DNA of 64,000 nucleotides from Pythium myriotylum (lineage: Eukaryota > Oomycota > Peronosporomycetes > Pythiales > Pythiaceae), in contig JALJCQ010000016.1 of NCBI GenBank assembly GCA_023091665.1, forward strand, positions 992,001 to 1,056,000, in the 5' to 3' direction. The stretch's first letter is position 1, and every line of letters starts with the position of its first letter. A model generated the notes under the pieces. The model ran no database searches and was not told the DNA's origin. It worked only from the letters and a program-made list of their open reading frames with translations. Below, piece after piece: positions 44,320 to 56,900 of the stretch. The translations under genes and the position numbers were made by a program.

Positions 44320-45888
44320 TTACATGACGGCGGTGAGCGGCTCGTAGACGCGCGCCTTCTCGGCTTCGGCGCGCTCCTCGTTCTTGCTGTTCTTCAGGTC
44401 CAGATCCACGTGCACGCAGAAGAGGTCCTCCGGCGCGGCGTCGCTGTCGCCGGCCGTGAACTGGATCTCGTAGTCGCCAGCGGGGGCGATCTTGGGCAGG
44501 TTCACGTCGACCTTGAGGTTCTCGAACTTGCCCGTGGCCACGGGGCACTTGAAGCCGTGGACGTCGATGTGGCCAAGGTTGAGCGGCAGCGGCACGTGCG
44601 TGTCGCCGCAGATCTTGCCCTTGTGGCCGTAGACGCGCTCGCCGGCGAGCCGCACGTCGAGCTTGAACGAGGCCGCGTCAAAGTTCTTCTTGATCTCGCC
44701 GCTGCCGAAGAACGAGATGGGCTTGCCGCGCTTGGGCGCCGACGGCGTGATCTCGAGGTCCTCAAAGAGCACGACCGACTTGGTCTTGTCGCCGCACTGC
44801 GTGATCTTGGCCGACGAGCCGACCGACGCGACGAGCGGCGTCGTCATCTTGACGACTGGCTCGGCGACGGCGCTCTCGTTCTTGTGGATGACCGCGGCGA
44901 ACGGGTAGCTGGGCACCATGGCGATGCCGCACTGGCCGTGGGGGCTGCCGGCCTCGCGCGAGAGGCGGATGTAGCCGTTCTCGCCCCACTTGTCGCCCCA
45001 CGAGTTCTTGACCTTCCAAAACTTGGCGCCGTTCTCTTCGCCGTAGCCCACGGCCAGCACGCCGTGGTCGAGCTGCGTGCCGCACTTCTTGTCGAAGACG
45101 CCCGACTTGTAGAACTGGAACTCCTTCTGGTCGGCCTCGATGGCGACCGAGACGGGCTGCTGCGAGACGGCGGCCTTGAGCTGCTGCTCGTCGTTCGGGT
45201 CCACGTCCTGGTAGCCCGTGACCTTGACAATCGGCGAGCACTTCTTGCAGACGCCCTGCTTGGCCTTGTACTCGTAGTCGCTCTCGGCGCAGATGCCGTT
45301 GTTCTGCTCGATCCACTGGAACGCGTGGTCCATGAGTCCTCCGTTGCAGCCCATGTCGCCATTGTCGTCGCAGTCGACGAGCTGCTGCTCCGAGACCGAG
45401 ACGAGCTTGCCGCTCGCGACGTAGGCGGCGCCTTCAATCGCGCCCGTGGCCGAGAAGGCCCAGCACGAGCCGCACATGCCCTGGTTCTTGACGGGCGTGA
45501 CGCCGCCCTTGGTGACCCAGTCGAGCGCCTCCGGTGCGACGACGCTCTTGAATCGGCCGTTGGGCTTTTGCGCGCGGCGCTCGGCGAGGTAGGCCTTGGA
45601 GAGGCGCAGGCCCGAGAACTCGCGCTTGAACTCGTCAAAGGTCAAGTGGGAGAACTGGTTGTGCGCGAGCGTGAAGCTGTACTTGTTCTCGGCGTTGTGG
45701 CGCGCGATGAAGCGGTCGTTCGAGATGAACGTCTCGAGGCGGCGCGCGTACTCGAGCGCGTCGTTCTCGAACGCGCGCCCGTGCTCGGCCATCCACGCCG
45801 CGAACTCCTGCTCGTACTGCAGCAGCGTCTTGGCCTCGGCGGCCGCGGCGGCGAGCGCGAGCGTCGAGACGAGCGAGGCCACGTGCAT
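44320..45888 (-). CDS. Secreted papain-family cysteine protease fused to an ML lipid-recognition domain
   Basis: An intronless frame of 522 residues from ATG 45888. Residues 1-19 are a signal peptide (MHVASLVSTLALAAAAAEA). An I29 inhibitor prodomain (about 25-85, FAAWMAEHGRAFEN, HNQFSHLTFDEFKREF) precedes a C1A papain domain (about 118-335). Its active site is complete: Gln136, Cys142 (NQGMCGSCWAFS), His275 (LDHGVLAVGYG) and Asn295 (VKNSWGDKWGENGYI), plus the GCNGG motif. After a linker, residues about 362-498 match the ML (MD-2-related/Der p 2/NPC2) sandwich, with paired cysteines (ITQCGDK, GKICGDTHVPLPLN, FKCPVATG, DLFCVHVDLDL). ML domains bind lipids or sterols. The protein is probably vacuolar or secreted and made as an inactive zymogen. 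Papain-ML fusions are, as I recall, an oomycete feature. Confidence 0.92.
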   Translation of the reverse strand: MHVASLVSTLALAAAAAEAKTLLQYEQEFAAWMAEHGRAFENDALEYARRLETFISNDRFIARHNAENKYSFTLAHNQFSHLTFDEFKREFSGLRLSKAYLAERRAQKPNGRFKSVVAPEALDWVTKGGVTPVKNQGMCGSCWAFSATGAIEGAAYVASGKLVSVSEQQLVDCDDNGDMGCNGGLMDHAFQWIEQNNGICAESDYEYKAKQGVCKKCSPIVKVTGYQDVDPNDEQQLKAAVSQQPVSVAIEADQKEFQFYKSGVFDKKCGTQLDHGVLAVGYGEENGAKFWKVKNSWGDKWGENGYIRLSREAGSPHGQCGIAMVPSYPFAAVIHKNESAVAEPVVKMTTPLVASVGSSAKITQCGDKTKSVVLFEDLEITPSAPKRGKPISFFGSGEIKKNFDAASFKLDVRLAGERVYGHKGKICGDTHVPLPLNLGHIDVHGFKCPVATGKFENLKVDVNLPKIAPAGDYEIQFTAGDSDAAPEDLFCVHVDLDLKNSKNEERAEAEKARVYEPLTAVM

Positions 45889-46733
45889 ATTGGAAGGGGG
45901 GCTAAATGGAGCTGCTGAGGAGATGCTGAGGAGAACGAGGGGAGAGTACTCCGGACGCGTGCGGGGTACGTGGAGGGTTGGGATCTGACGTCCGAAGCCT
46001 CCCGGACGGTGGACGCTGGATTTCGTCCGGAGAGTGAGAAAAACCACAGGAGGGGGGGGAAAGAAAGAAAAAGAAAACGGAAGGGAGGGTTGAAGTGCGT
46101 GTGTTGGCGAAGAGAACGGTTTCGAGGCCCGAGCAGAATGATGGTAAAGCTCGCGGGCCACGGGGGAAGTTGAAGGGCGTTAGCGGAGGTCAACGGGGGT
46201 TGGTGGAGGTAAGCGGACGTTGGCGGGGGCTGTTTCGTTGGTTTTTTGTGTTTTTGTTCTCGGGATTTGTCTCGGGACGGTGACAGAGAGAGACTAAAAG
46301 CGCACCTGTTCTCCCTGCCTCGGCCCAATCAGATCGCGTCAAACGGCGAACGCACGTACCATCTGGTTTTGGGTGGTACTGTAGCGTTCCTCCAATGTAC
46401 GAATGTTTTCCCCAACTCAGACTCAGGAATGGCTACGACCAAAAAAGCGCTTTTCAAGTAAGTTCAACATAACTGAACCTCTTGCGAGACAAGTCATCCG
46501 CGTCGAGAGAGAGAGAAACGAAGAGCGCGCCCCCTCCACGGCCGCTTCCCCTCGCCTTCACGCGCCCCCCGACGCGCCCCCGCCGCCCCGAGAGCCCGCA
46601 TCGCAAGCGCGCGCGTCTCGCGGTCCCGCTCGTGTCGGTTGCAGCGTCTACTTCGCAGAAACGGCTGCGATATTTCGAGCCGCGTTCGAGTCACGTCCTC
46701 AGGTTGAAGTCCTTATTATCCGTCGCCGCCGCC
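45889..46733. other. Divergent intergenic region papain-ML / RING gene
   Basis: About 845 bp with no credible gene. It contains purine-rich runs (46050-46090), a 12-mer GACGTTGGCGGG at 46216-46227 that is also found at 16925-16936, and a CCAAT box near 46325. Confidence 0.45.
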
Positions 46734-47559
46734 ATGGCTCTCCGCATCGACTCGCTGGCGCCTCGCCGCTCGCTCGTGCCGACGCGCGATCGCCGCGCGG
46801 CCTCGCTCTCGCCGCGTCGGAGACTGCTGAGCGACGGCGAGCCGTGGACAGACGCGGCCATGTTGAAGCCCTCGGCCGTGACGAGAGATGAGCTGCGGTG
46901 CCCGATCTGCTTCGACATGCTCTGCTTCCCCGTCACGCTGACCTGCGGGTGCGTCTGGGGCGTGCTCTTGAGCGCCCTCGCGGTCGTGCTAACGTGTCAT
47001 TTGGTCGTGTAGCCACAACTTTGACCGCGGGTGTCTGCTCAAGGCCTGGCAGCACGACGCGCCGTCCGACGACCACCTCGCTGTCGTCCATGCCTGCCCG
47101 CTCTGCCGCCAGCGGTCGTGCACGACCACCGAGGACGACCTCCACGTCAACCTGCTGCTCAAGAAGCTCATCTCGGCGCAGTTCCCCGTCGAAGTGCAAG
47201 GGCTCGAGAGCCACGAAAAGTGCTTTGCGACGGCCGTGGACGAGCTCGGTGCGCGGCGACCGCCCTCGGAGCGGCGCCGCCACACGTGGCGCACGGCCGC
47301 GTCGATCTTCTACGTCTGGCTGGCCTCGGTGACCGAGCCGCCGGGCTTTGTGCTCGCCGTACTACTGCTGCTGAGCCTCATGGCCATCGCCGTGACGCCG
47401 CAGCAGATGCTCACGAACGCCACGACGCTGCCCACGGTCTTCGAGGCGCTCGACCACATCCTCAACGCGCTGCTGCTGCTCATCCGCGAGGTCGGCACGC
47501 GCCTCGACCAGCTCGACCAGGCCTGGCCCTGGATGCAGGTCTTTTCGTTCATTCTCTGA
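46734..47559 (+). CDS. RING-finger protein with C-terminal membrane segment
   Basis: Two exons (46734-46948, 47013-47559) give 253 residues. The 64-nt intron lies inside the RING: CPICFDMLCFPVTLTCG is spliced to HNFDRGCLLKAWQ, followed by ACPLCRQRSC. The ligands C..C, C, H, C, C..C fit a C3HC4-like RING, the fold of ubiquitin E3 ligases, with a hydrophilic insert before the last pair. The C-terminal half has a strong hydrophobic helix (PPGFVLAVLLLLSLMAIAV) and a second weaker one, so it is likely an integral-membrane ligase with the RING in the cytosol, followed by an amphipathic or coiled segment. The N-terminal 45 residues are Arg/Ser-rich and disordered. The start is ATG 46734. The substrate is unknown. 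Confidence 0.75.
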
Positions 47560-47948
47560 GCCCTGTCGACGGCTCCAAGCGAGCCTTCCTCCTTTCTCGT
47601 CCTGTACACTAGCGTATATGCAACACGAAAGAAAAGATAAAACAGAACCGACCTTGATTTCACAGAGCGGGGAGTACTCTTGAACAGAGCACCAGGGGAC
47701 GAGAAGAGAGCTTGCTGCCCCTCCACCTAAGAGGTCACCTGCCTGGATCTCTCAAACGTCCATGCCACGTTGCAAGACTAGATCACACCATTCGCTTCTG
47801 GGACATGGAGAAAGATCTTCCGCCAGCTGGGATGACCGGTATCCTAGCACGGTTGAACTTGGTTCGCGGTCTCGACACTTGAGACTTGAAGTTGGACGCC
47901 GACAACACGACACCTTGAAGTTGACGGTCTCATCATACTCTCGCGACA
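47560..47948. other. Convergent 3' region, no gene
   Basis: About 390 bp between the convergent stop codons of the RING gene and the dynein heavy chain. I see no open frame or structured RNA here. Confidence 0.5.
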
Positions 47949-50900
47949 CTAATACCGCAACGCACAGAAGCAGGCGACGCCGGCCTTGATCCAGTACTCC
48001 TGGTCGCAGAAGAGGATCTGCGCGTTGGTCTCGGACACGAGCGAGTTGCGCCAGATCGTCCGCTTGCGAGCCGGGATCTCGATCCACATGACGAAGTTGG
48101 TCGAGTGGCCCGTCGTCGAGAGCGTGCCCGTGCGCGTGAGGATCTTGTACACGGGACACCGATAGATGCCTTCGCGCGGAGGCTCGCGCTGGGACCTCGG
48201 CAGCAAATGGATCACGGGCATCTTGGCGAAGAGCTCGCGCGGCAGCGGGTCATCCAGCGCCTGGGTCTCTTTGTTCCATCGCGCGCCTTCCAAGAACAGC
48301 CCATACGTGTAGCAGCCGTCCTCGGGGCGTGCCGTGAGCTCCTGCACGTCCTGAGGGAGCATGAGGAACTGGAATGAGAGCGAGTCGATGGGCAGCTTGT
48401 ACTTGCGTGCGTGGTTCTGGATCGTGCCCGTCATGAAACCTTGAGGAAAGAAAAAGCCCGAGATCCAAAACACGGCCGGGATGCCATGCTCGATCCACTT
48501 GGCGATGAACTCGAGCCGCTCGAGCAAGTCCTTGACCCACGGTGAAAGCGGTTTGAGCGACGGATACGCCTTGCTCTCCCACACGGCCGGAACCTTTTGG
48601 TCATAGAGGGCGTTGCCCATGGCCTCAAGTTCGGCCGACATGACCACGAGGCCCTTGAGCCCTTTCTGGACGAGCTTGAGCGTCGAACTCATGACCACGA
48701 GCAGCTTGTTGAACCGCTCGACTTCCTGCGCCAATACCGTATTCATTGACTCGGCATATGACACTGGGTACTTGGCCTGGACTTGCTCGAGATCAAATGT
48801 GCCCGGCAGCTTGGCCTCGATCGCCTTGGCTGTATCCGCGATAATATCCTCACGTGACTTGCCCGCGCCCGCGCTCACTCGCGGCTGCAGGGAAAGGATG
48901 ATGTCGAACGCCTCGTACGTCTCCGACTGTGCGCATGTAATGTTGGCGTTTTCGTGCATGCCAAAGACCTCGGGCTCAGGGTTGATGGGCAGCGAGTTTA
49001 TATACTCGACGTAGCTCTGGTAGGGCCGGTCTGCGTCGCTGGTAAACGAATAGTAGAGACCGCTCTTAGAGAACTTGTACCCTTCTTGTAGAATTGCATC
49101 CTTGAAGAACGTCATCAGAATCACGTCGGATGTGCGCATGTCCTTGTCGTCCGTGATGCGCCCGCCGTAGTTGATCGTCGACGTCATTACTTGCAGCACA
49201 TCGAACGGGATCTGGTCGTACGTGTCCAGGAACATTTCAAGTTGCGCCATTGAAATGTCCAGGTCCGTCTCGTTGAACTGGTACGGGATATTCCAGCCTA
49301 GTGCACCAAATCGCTTCCGCTCGCACACGATCGCGTGATAAAAGCACAACCCGAACAGAAGCTTACGGAACACCTGGGGCTTCTTGGTCACGCTGAGACG
49401 CTGGTCGTTCAATTTGTAATAGGTGTTTTTGAGGTTTGCGCGGAGTCCTTTCGGTGCCTCTTTCGTCATCTTGACGCCGTCCTGCAGTACGGAGGCCGGG
49501 AAGCGTGGCGTTGGCATACTCGTGAGCCACAATCGGAATTCAGGATGGAGCTTGCTGCCGTCCAGCTCTTCGCAAATCCGCTCTAGCTCAGTCATCCAAC
49601 TGAGCGCTAGGTGACAGTTTTGAAGCAGTACCCACTCGCCCTTCGCGGTCCCGTTCTCGATCATGCGAGCTGCGATCACACCTTGGCCCTGACCCAGGGC
49701 AATCGACTTGAGCTTGCTATCCATGCCTACACTAACAGCAAACGTGTGGAGGTCTTTTGCTGGATCAGACCCTTGCGAGAGCACGAAAATCAATGGTGTC
49801 GTCGGGCTTGAATCCTCGAAGGTGTTCTTCAAATCAAATGGTGGTGGCTCGATAAACTCGCGACCGAGTTTCTGGCTGACGAGATTCTGGATACCGGGCA
49901 TCATCTTGTCTGGACGAAGCACACGCAATATGCAAAGTCGCTGAAAGGCATCTAGCGATTGATCGAGCACACCAGGAATGGGTTGGTTCTCAGGTTCGGT
50001 CGAGTCGAAAATATCGTGGAATGCGTGCACGTGCGATTCAAACTCGCTCACGAGAAGCGAAAAGTTCGGGAATGTCGATAGTGCACAGACTTCGCTCCAA
50101 GCGTAAGACTCGAGCCAACTTGGCGCAGGGTTGTCTGCTTGTATCGAGCCTCCACTCGCCATGCCGGAGATCAAGAATCGCCACTCGCCGGGATCAACCT
50201 CGTCATTCCCTTGCATAATTTTGATTGTTAGCAAGAATGAGAAGAGCAGCTTGTGTTTCTCGAAAAGTGATCGGCAAATGTTCTTGTACACAGAGTAAGT
50301 GAAGTAGTCATTCAGGTTCTTAAGTCTCTGGTCGAGATCTGAAGCTGGTTTTGCAGACTGGATTCCGCGGACGAACAAGCCGGTGAACCAGGTAAGTGAG
50401 TATTGGTACATCGGGTCAACGAGCGAAAGATCCGCAATACAAAAGAAGAGTAAGGCAGCCCTGAACGCTACCGGTCGGTAGCCTTCGCTTCTCGCGTCGA
50501 TTTCCTTCTCTGTTTCTTCCGCTTCTCTCATCTTGGCCATCACGACAGCTGAAGTTTGCTTGGCATTTGCGAGTGTCTCGATGAGGTTTGTATCATCAAG
50601 GATGTTGCCCTCCGAATGCGATAGCAAATACAAAATCTGGTTTTCGATCTCGTACAACTGCCGCTTGCCGCCAGCGTTCGAGACCACAAGCTCGTTCTTC
50701 TTAGCAGCTAAGTCGGGCATTTCCTTGAGCACTACAACGCCTAGCAACTGTTCTTCCAGACCCTTCATTGTGATCGTGAAGTTCAGCAGACTCACTTTGA
50801 CGCACACTTCAGGCGCATAATGCGGATTGGCAAGCTTGGTCGTCATGTAGAACCGAAACGAATCGTTGTACGGGATAATGTTCTCGCCCAGACGGATCAT

Positions 50901-53900
50901 ATCTTGGCCGCTCTGTTTGAACTTTTGCTGTAGCAGCACAGGCTCCAGCGCGGCGTCCAGCTCCTCACCAACGTTTTCCAACAGAACCCACTTCCCGAAG
51001 CGGATGCCATTCTCCAGGTTCCTCAAGAAGTTACGGTCCGACTGCTTAACCACATCCATACCATTGTCGCACAGGTTCTTGTCTCGACCGAGATTTTTGA
51101 TGAAGCGGTTTGCTTGACCCTGGGGGTCAATCAGTAAAGGCCAACGGCGGGCGCGCGACATGATGATACCATTCTGAGTCGAGACAGTGTCAGTCGGTAG
51201 CCCCGCGATCTGCCACGCACGCAGCTTGACTGGATCTTGAAGCGTTTGGATGATGTCACAGCCGTGCGAATGAGGGACTTTAAACTTGATCAAGGCCTCG
51301 TGCCACTCGGTCACAAGATTGCCTCGGAACTCAGCGGTGAAAGCACCTAGATATGAGATCGTGCCAGCCGAGACGAGCACATCGCCGGTCAAGTTGGCGT
51401 AGTCCTGTTGAAGTTGTGCGACTGTCTCTTTCCAACGTGTCTCTTCACCACCAAGGCCACCGATCAGTTTCTCCGCATTCTGAAGCTGTACCTGGCACTG
51501 AATGACTTTGGCAGCGAGTTCTTCCTTCTTCGCGACAGCTCCTTTGTATGACCGCTCCAGCTCGGCGAGACGGTCGCTGACTTGCTGCAAGTTGTCTTGC
51601 GCAGCCTTGAGAACCGCGAGCGTTGCGTCCAACTCGGTTTGCGCCTCTGCAAGTGCTTGCTTCTTGGGTTCAACGGCCTTAGCGACAAAGTGATATGTGT
51701 ACATCGCACGAGACCACATGCAAATTGCTGTACAGGCTTTAGAGGACTTCTCGATGATCTCCGGTGTGTAGTTTGGGTCCTCCATGTACGGCGCGACCTT
51801 AGAAATAATGGCGTCTGGAATGTTATCCTTGTCAAAGGTCAGCAGACTCTCCATGAACTTGTTGGCGTTTGATAAGACCACTTTCTGTGCGACTTCCCAA
51901 TAGTCGTTGACCTTTTTGCCCGGGCGGTCAGGGTCTGCCTTTTGCACTGGCTTTTGACCAAACAATATACAAACAACCTCCATCGTGAGCTTCACACCCG
52001 ACGGTGGGGTCTTAAGCGCCTTGACTTCGTCGATATCCGACTTCTTGAGGCGATTGAGGCACTCGAGCGCAGCATCAAGGGCCGGCAAAGCAGCGTCTAG
52101 GTCTCGTTGCGCTGAGTCAGCGATCTCCTTTGTCGCTGAAGCCTTGACACTAGCGGCTGCCTCCTCTTTTTGTACGGTCGCCTTGGTTTCATCCGCTTCA
52201 GCGCTGTCTTTGGCAATCTGCACCATCATTTGTTCCACTTCGACTTGCGTTGCAGCCAGAACGGGCTGCAGTTCGACTAGCTCGGTTTGCATCGTGGCGA
52301 CAATAGCCTTTGTCTCAGAGAGCTTATCAACGCCGTTCTGGAGACGACTTTTCATAGTGTTGACCTCGTCGCGTTTGGACACAAGAACAGATTTGAATGT
52401 CGATAGTAGCTCCAGGTAACTGGTCGGTGTCACGTAGAAGTATCGTCGGAGTGTGTTGTAGAAATCTTTAGACGCGTGTTCGACGCTTTGGTGGATCACC
52501 TTGAAAGACTCGACTAAAGCAGGAAGAGCGTTGCCGAGACTGAGGTTGCCATCGCTTAGAATTGCCGTTGCGACCGAGTTGAGAGCTTCTGCCGGCCATT
52601 CACTGAACCAATCGATGGTGGAGCAGTTGACAAGTGACGGGAACATTCTGAGGCGGTCGCGGAAGAGTGCGCCAATGGGACTCATGCAGATCACCAAATG
52701 GATGTTCCGCCTAACACGGTTAATGAACTGCTGGAAAATGTTCGTCTTAGTTGGTGGTATCTGCTTCTTCTGGCAGTCTATGCGGCACGCTGTCATGATT
52801 TGGTCCATATCTTCAGGGCCGTAAAGGTTGGGCACACTGCCCGAGTTGAGCACTCCGTTGAGATCTTCCAGCATCGTCTCGTTCACAACTTGAACGTCCG
52901 AGAAAAGGAATACAACTGGTGTATCTTTGACACCAGCGAGCAGTAGGCACTTTTTAACGTCGTCACGCCATTCAGCCATACCGTAACCTTTTACAATTTC
53001 GACTTGGAAACACTTGTAGCCAGCCATGTACGTTGCCAGCTTTGTGAGACTCTGACGACCACTTCCACCGACACCAAGTAATAAAGCATTACCCATAGGT
53101 TGGCGAATAATGCGCGAGATACGTGAGACGTGTTCAACCGCATCCATGAAGAGAACGAGCGACATGGGGGTCTTGCTTTCTGCATTATAGTCGAGAAGGT
53201 ACTCTTCAATGATTCCCAACACTTTGTCAACTTCGACGACTTCTTCGTACACGCGTGGATCAGCGCCAGGCACGAGGTAGTCGCCATAAATTAGATACTC
53301 GTTCTTCACGATTTTGTTGTAATCGGTGCCGAAGAATTCAGCGATCGTACGTCGCATGAGCTGTAAGAACCAGTCGTGGTCTTGCTGTGAAATCATTCGA
53401 TCTTCAAACACACGCTTACACTCGTGTACCCACAGGCGGATCAATCCGTCAGGCTCGGGTATTCGTCGGCTGTCTCCCATTAGTACACCCTGAAAGACTT
53501 TTGCGAGGTCGCGCAAATTAAACGTGTAGTGTGACTTGGCCGGCGTCGGTAGAAGCTCACGACAGATGGTGCTGTATACTTTGATCGATGCATTTACCAT
53601 GCTCTCACACAGGCGACCAACTTCACTTGCAAAACCTGACAGGAAGTTGCTGAGGATTGTAGAGAAGATGACCTTCTTACTGTCGTCACCTAGCTCAGCG
53701 TATCCAATCACGTTGAAGTGACGCACTAAACGAGGAGTGATTGGGTTGCGACCGCCCCCTGGTGGACCCATTGACGCCACAAACTGGATATCAATGATGC
53801 TGCGAAAAACGAGTAGCTTGCGGTCGTACCAACCACCTTGGTCAAACCACTGGCGGATCAACTCAAGCGGCGGCTGGGCATAGTACTTCTCGCGTTTGGG

Positions 53901-56900
53901 CATATTCAGATCGTCGACGTAGATCATGTACTTCTTCCCTGCAGGAGGCCCGTAGACCCCTTTACGCCGCTTCTCCATCTTCGCATCCAAAAGGTCTTGG
54001 GTTTGGTTTGCAGACGTCTGAGCTGAAAAAGCAATTGGCACTGGAATCACAGAATCAGCAGGCAGGGACAGCAAGTACTTCGTAATGTTCACCGTCTTCC
54101 CCGTGCCTGTTCCGCCAACCATGAGTACGTGTTTGTTTGCCTGCATCAGGTAATCGAGAAGGAACGTGTTCCTCACTGAGTCTGCCGTGGGGACGACAAT
54201 GTCGGCGAACGAGGTATTCGGTGGCACTTTGTAAGCGCTTATGGTGTCCATCCACAGTATCCATTTGTGGTCTTTCATTGAGTAGCAATAGTCATACACG
54301 AGACCCTGCGGCGGCATCAGTGGGCGACTGTTGTTAGCCGCCATCTCTCCACGCAAGTAGCTGTCAAACTTGGCGCGGCCGGCGTCATTTGTCGTCGCAC
54401 CAACCGACCACACAAGAGCGAAAATGAACAGAGGCTCAACGTCGTTCTTGAACTGGGCAGAAGGCTGAAGCACCTCCATGCCTTCTGGTTTATCCCGATA
54501 CGGGTCCAAGTAACAATCGAGGATACTCATCAAACTCTGTGCTAGGTTGTTGTCCATTGTTGGGACGAGTTCTGTCATATACGAGCGCATGAAGGTGACG
54601 GATGAGTACAAGTACACGTCAAAGAGCTTGAGAAAGAGGTGGCCGAATGGAATGAGAGACTTGGGCAACTTCTCTAGCCAGGAGTCAACCAGCGGGCTGA
54701 GGCCAAGGGTGCTCGGCTCCATATACACCATTCCGGTCCGGCTCACCGTTGCAGGCGACGCAACTGAAAGATCCTCGACTTCAAACATCATGGTCATCTG
54801 GTTGGACATCTGCAGCATCTCTCCACTATTCAGGCAGAGCTTCTTGTTGTCATCGAGTACGGTGTTCATGTTCTCGATCCAGATTGCATCGACAGGCCCG
54901 TCGAAGATAATCCACTTGCGGTCTGGTTTTGTGCAGCTCGACGCTGTCCGATACAGAGTGGAGAGAATACCATCTTGCCATTCGTGCGTGTTTGGGTCAA
55001 ACTCACCGTAGAGTTGGCCCATCGTGATCGATTTCGGGTTGAGTTGGTATTGAACGACTTTCTCATATGCAAAACCGACTTCTCCGCGATGTTTCAGCTC
55101 AGTCAGCGCATCTGCTAGAACCGATATATTGCAGGACTTGCCGCCACCAGTCGCGCCGACCACCATGAGGCCGTGTCGAACAACGATCGTTTCGTACAGT
55201 TGAATGCACTTGGTGAGGAAGTATGGTACTGGTTGCAATCCCTGCTTGTGAGTCTTGAGTTTGATCACACTAATTAGGGCACCGTAGTCAAGATTTGGAC
55301 GCTGTTTACCAGGGAATAGATCGCTAATGATTCCATTAAAGAGTGGGATGTCGTGAGCCAGGAACTTCGGGAGGTTTACATCCTGCAAAGCCCGTAGCAA
55401 GAGAACATCTTCGTCCATGTCTGGATCGTCTCGCTTCAAGTTACCAGCGGCTGTAATTACCGTCTTCACCGCTCTCATGCCGTAGTCGTAATGGAACTGA
55501 GACGATAATTGCTCGGAGCACAGCTTGAACGTTGTCACCATTTTCGCGCCTAGTGCCCGTGCATCTGCAAACCCGTACGCGAAGAACATAATCTCACCGA
55601 TCAGAGCATAGTCAGGAACCATCATTGCAACCGGACGGAATAGTGCAGCAAGCGAATCAGGTAACTCACTTCGCCCCGCATAGCCAGGGTTCATAGTGAT
55701 GAACACACCAAACTGGTCACTGAGCTTGATGTCTGAACCCTCAAATACAATCCTTGTATCACCGCGTCGAATACCAAGCTGCAACGTGATGACTTGCTGA
55801 CCGACCACGGATAGCACCTCAATGTCAATACGGTTGAACTCGTCGAAGCACGCCCATGCACCACACGATGCGAGACCCTTGAAAAATTTGCCCATGGCGA
55901 TGTAGTCAAGACCGTCAGAGCAGTTGAAAACAACACACTGCTTTGCTAGTGCCTTTGCCAAATCTTTTGTCGTTTCTGTCTTGCCGGTCCCGGCTGGGCC
56001 CGCCGGCGCTCCACCGAGAATCATCTGCAATGCACCCATCAAAGTAAGGTAGCATTTGTCTGTCAACGGAGTGATGACGAGTCGGAAGGAGTTCCCGAGA
56101 TATTCATAGCCGTATGGACGTCGCGAAGTCACAGCCTGAACCCACAAGTCTTTTTCCCAGTAATACTTTAGCTGCGAGCTCCACAAGAAGTCTCCTTTTG
56201 ACTCGACATTGTTGTCCACGAGTTTGCGGGTCACGTCTCGTGCATGAACATCGATGACTGTCAACGCCCCGCACGTAATCCGTGCCATACGGTCCAGGTT
56301 GCCACGCACAAGCTTTACCATGTCGGCCAACTGCCCCAATTGCCTTACCATCATGTTGCTGACACCTTCACGGCCCAAATTATCCATCGCTTCTTCCATC
56401 TCTCGCGTCCAGTGCATTTGGCTTCCGTTTAGAACACACATGCCAGGCCATTTCTGAATCCACAGTGAGCGGTCAATGCACGTATAGTCGAGAATCGCCC
56501 TTTCCATAGCATCACGAACTGAAACTTTCATCATGCCCTCTACTTCCGACATCCAGTGCTCCACGTTCTTGTTCTTTGGATCAATCTGAGTCACAAACTG
56601 AACAGTCTCGCCTTCAGCCGAGATCATGGCGCTGATGTTCAAATCCTCTTCAAACGTGACCGCGACAATACCCTCGAAACACTTTTTCAGATGAGGTTGT
56701 ACAAGCTTGACATCTTTCGACTCAGACAAGATTGACAGGAGTTCGTCGTTTGACAAAAAGTAGAAACGGGCAAACGAGGATCGCTTGACCTCAAGATAAT
56801 CACTCAGTCCTTTTTGAACGAGCTCGAGGAAGATGTTGGACTCCTTAAACTTCTCCAAAAGCTTGGGGTTCTTGCAAAATTCTATTGCCTTGGGCTTCGA

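Noticed and set aside
44221..45918. A 565-codon plus-strand open frame
   Set aside because: It is the antisense of the papain-ML gene, which has a complete active site and signal peptide on the minus strand.
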